Of a DNA stretch of 20,397 nt, positions 19,285-20,397 are shown piece after piece. The notes beneath the pieces were generated by a model that was not told where the DNA came from, made no database searches, and worked only from the letters and a program-made list of their open reading frames with translations. The stretch lies in assembly GCA_001630475.1 (NCBI GenBank), contig KV419496.1:1-20397 (forward strand), read 5' to 3'. How positions within the stretch are numbered: position 1 is the first letter of the stretch; the number at the start of each line of letters is the position of its first letter. The position numbers were made by a program, and so were the translations under genes. The stretch is from Sistotremastrum niveocremeum HHB9708 (Eukaryota > Basidiomycota > Agaricomycetes > Sistotremastrales > Sistotremastraceae).

Positions 19285-19298
19285 GTTATGAGCCCTGT
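19285..19298 (+). promoter_or_regulatory. primer-binding site matching the anticodon arm of initiator tRNA-Met
   Basis: GGTTATGAGCCCTG begins at the first base after the LTR. Its reverse complement, CAGGGCTCATAACC, is the anticodon stem-loop of eukaryotic initiator tRNA-Met, including the CAT anticodon. Drosophila copia and yeast Ty5 prime reverse transcription from a cleaved tRNA half in this way; the ordinary tRNA 3'-end match is not used. Confidence 0.8.
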
Positions 19299-20131
19299 GC
19301 TCTAGCAAGTTCTTTGTCACTGTCTTCTCCATCCTGGAAGGAACAGCTCTGTCTCTGCATCTCCCTCACTGTCAGCCACTCTATTGTTGCAATCTCCATC
19401 TGCACATAGATTCTTCTGTCCATTCCACCTATCCTCTCCTTGTAACTCTTGCTTCAGAGTTGCATATCCTCCTCCTCCTCCATTCCTCTGATTCTCAGTG
19501 TTTTTCACTCTGAATCTGCACTTCCCACACATCCACCATCTTTTTCCCTTCAGCAATCATTCTGCCAGTATGTTTGGGTTCTCAGTCCCATCTTGTGCAG
19601 CATTGCTCTCCAAACCCAGATGTGACTTTTGTGGGCGCAAGGGACACTCCATGGCTCAGTGCTTCAAGTTGTCCATTCCCACTTCCTCTGTCACCACTTC
19701 CCAGATCCCTTGTGATCATCCTTCTCAGATGCAGAAGACTATTCCTGCTCCCACTCTGGATCCCTCTGTGATCTGTACAGAGTTTGCAGGTGCCACTGCC
19801 ACCTCCTTTGCCAATGACCCCCAGAATGCGCATTTCAGCGCCTACCTGGCTGATCCCACTTCCCCCACCAATCCACTCAAGCTGAATGCTTCTTCAGTAT
19901 GGATTGCTGACACTGGTGCCACTTCCCACATGACTCCTCATCGCCACTGGTTCCACAACTACCAGCCCTACGTCACTCCTATTCGTCTTGCTGATGGATC
20001 CATTGTCTATTCAGCTGGGATTGGCACAGTGCAGTTTCAGCCCAGGTTGGATGGCAAAGCTCAGAGGTTGGTGGAGTTCCACCAGGTTTTGCATGTCCCA
20101 GATCTCTGCAGCAACCTCCTTGCGGTTCTCC
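19299..20131 (+). mobile_element. copia gag-pol remnant: zinc knuckle and protease
   Basis: The frame is open from about 19480 to the second LTR. It encodes a CCHC zinc knuckle (CDFCGRKGHSMAQC, 19618-19659) and the aspartic protease with WIADTGATSHMTPH (active Asp-Thr-Gly), then LADGSIVYSAGIG and LHVPDLCSNLL, the usual end of the copia protease region. In the copia order gag-protease-integrase-RT, everything after the protease is missing here because another LTR interrupts it at 20132. Only about 330 bp separate the primer-binding site from the zinc knuckle, too little for a full gag, and the stretch 19299-19480 is stop-broken and pyrimidine-rich, so gag is probably deleted. The element is not functional as it stands. 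Confidence 0.85.
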
Positions 20132-20397
20132 TGTTAGGATATTGTCTGTGCATCCCAATATGCCTGACATGGTCATTGCTATGCCTGGTATTATTTCCCT
20201 ATTTTTCCTTATTTTGTTTGAGGCTGTAGAGCCTTGTTTCTGCTCCTCCTATGCTCGGAGTCCTGCTTACATAATCAGCAGTTTATCGGACTTGGAATTC
20301 CCTTGTGCAACCTCAGCTGTTGCACTCATCAAGGGAATTCCAGGTCAGTAGTTGTACACTTTGTATTTAGCTGTTGCACTCATCAAGGGAATTCCAG
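20132..20397 (+). mobile_element. second, related LTR inserted in the copia pol region (partial)
   Basis: It starts TGTTAG at 20132, as the first LTR does, and runs off the window. It shares the 20-mer GAGGCTGTAGAGCCTTGTTT (20220-20239; 19136-19155 in the first LTR), the run TTTCCCTATTTT before it, and a large stem (TGGAATTCCCTTG 20293-20305 with CAAGGGAATTCCA 20330-20342). Elsewhere the two LTRs differ greatly, so it belongs to a different subfamily and is best read as a separate element inserted into the first one. TCTCC (20127-20131) would be the left target duplication. The 3' end of the LTR is not in the window. Confidence 0.72.
20315..20397 (+). repeat. 29 bp direct repeat within the second LTR
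   Basis: AGCTGTTGCACTCATCAAGG plus nine more bases occurs at 20315-20343 and again, identically, at 20369-20397, where the window ends. The spacing is 54 bp. The second copy repeats the right half of the LTR stem. Confidence 0.85.

Overview
The window looks like the genome of a filamentous basidiomycete, probably an Agaricomycete. The support is direct: dense genes on both strands, almost all split by 38-75 nt introns that can be placed by reading frame and protein similarity; a divergent kinase-like protein of a type I associate with mushroom-forming fungi; and a right end full of decayed transposable elements. Species cannot be named from the sequence.

Left gene-rich part (about 0.6-15.1 kb), in order: an OTU-family (OTUD3-like) deubiquitinase on the minus strand (621-2399); head-to-head with it a UBE2S-type ubiquitin-conjugating enzyme with a basic C-terminal tail (2894-3962); a 1.9 kb stretch with no gene I can support but with two clear hairpins; translation elongation factor eEF1B gamma (5885-7592); a kinase-like protein with a missing VAIK lysine (7962-9283); then on the minus strand a tandem-RRM protein with a mitochondrial-type presequence (9764-10728) and, upstream of it on the same strand, COQ8, the ADCK/UbiB kinase of ubiquinone synthesis (10876-13172). 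COQ8 is divergent, across only 85 bp, from an unrecognised 308-residue protein (13258-14347). A small secreted Ser/Thr-rich protein with a GPI-type C-terminus follows on the minus strand (14570-15092).

Right accessory part (about 15.2-20.4 kb): a broken gene copy (15230-15946) cut off by lower-complexity, transposon-like sequence; two short unrecognised reading frames; a 604 bp MITE-like element with 20 bp perfect terminal inverted repeats, which itself carries a nested 104 bp foldback with 33 bp perfect arms; a decayed Ser/Asn/Pro-rich reading frame; and a Ty1/copia retrotransposon. The copia element has a 246 bp 5' LTR (TGTTAG...CTAACA), a primer-binding site that matches the anticodon arm of initiator tRNA-Met (half-tRNA priming), a CCHC zinc knuckle and an aspartic protease, and is interrupted by a second, related LTR at 20132.

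Themes worth noting: the ubiquitin writer/eraser pair sharing a promoter region; two predicted mitochondrial proteins in tandem; a GC-AG intron in COQ8; a stop-free 57 nt intron in eEF1B gamma; and a stem-loop kept in two diverged LTRs with paired changes. All gene models are from reading the sequence; none was tested against transcripts or databases.
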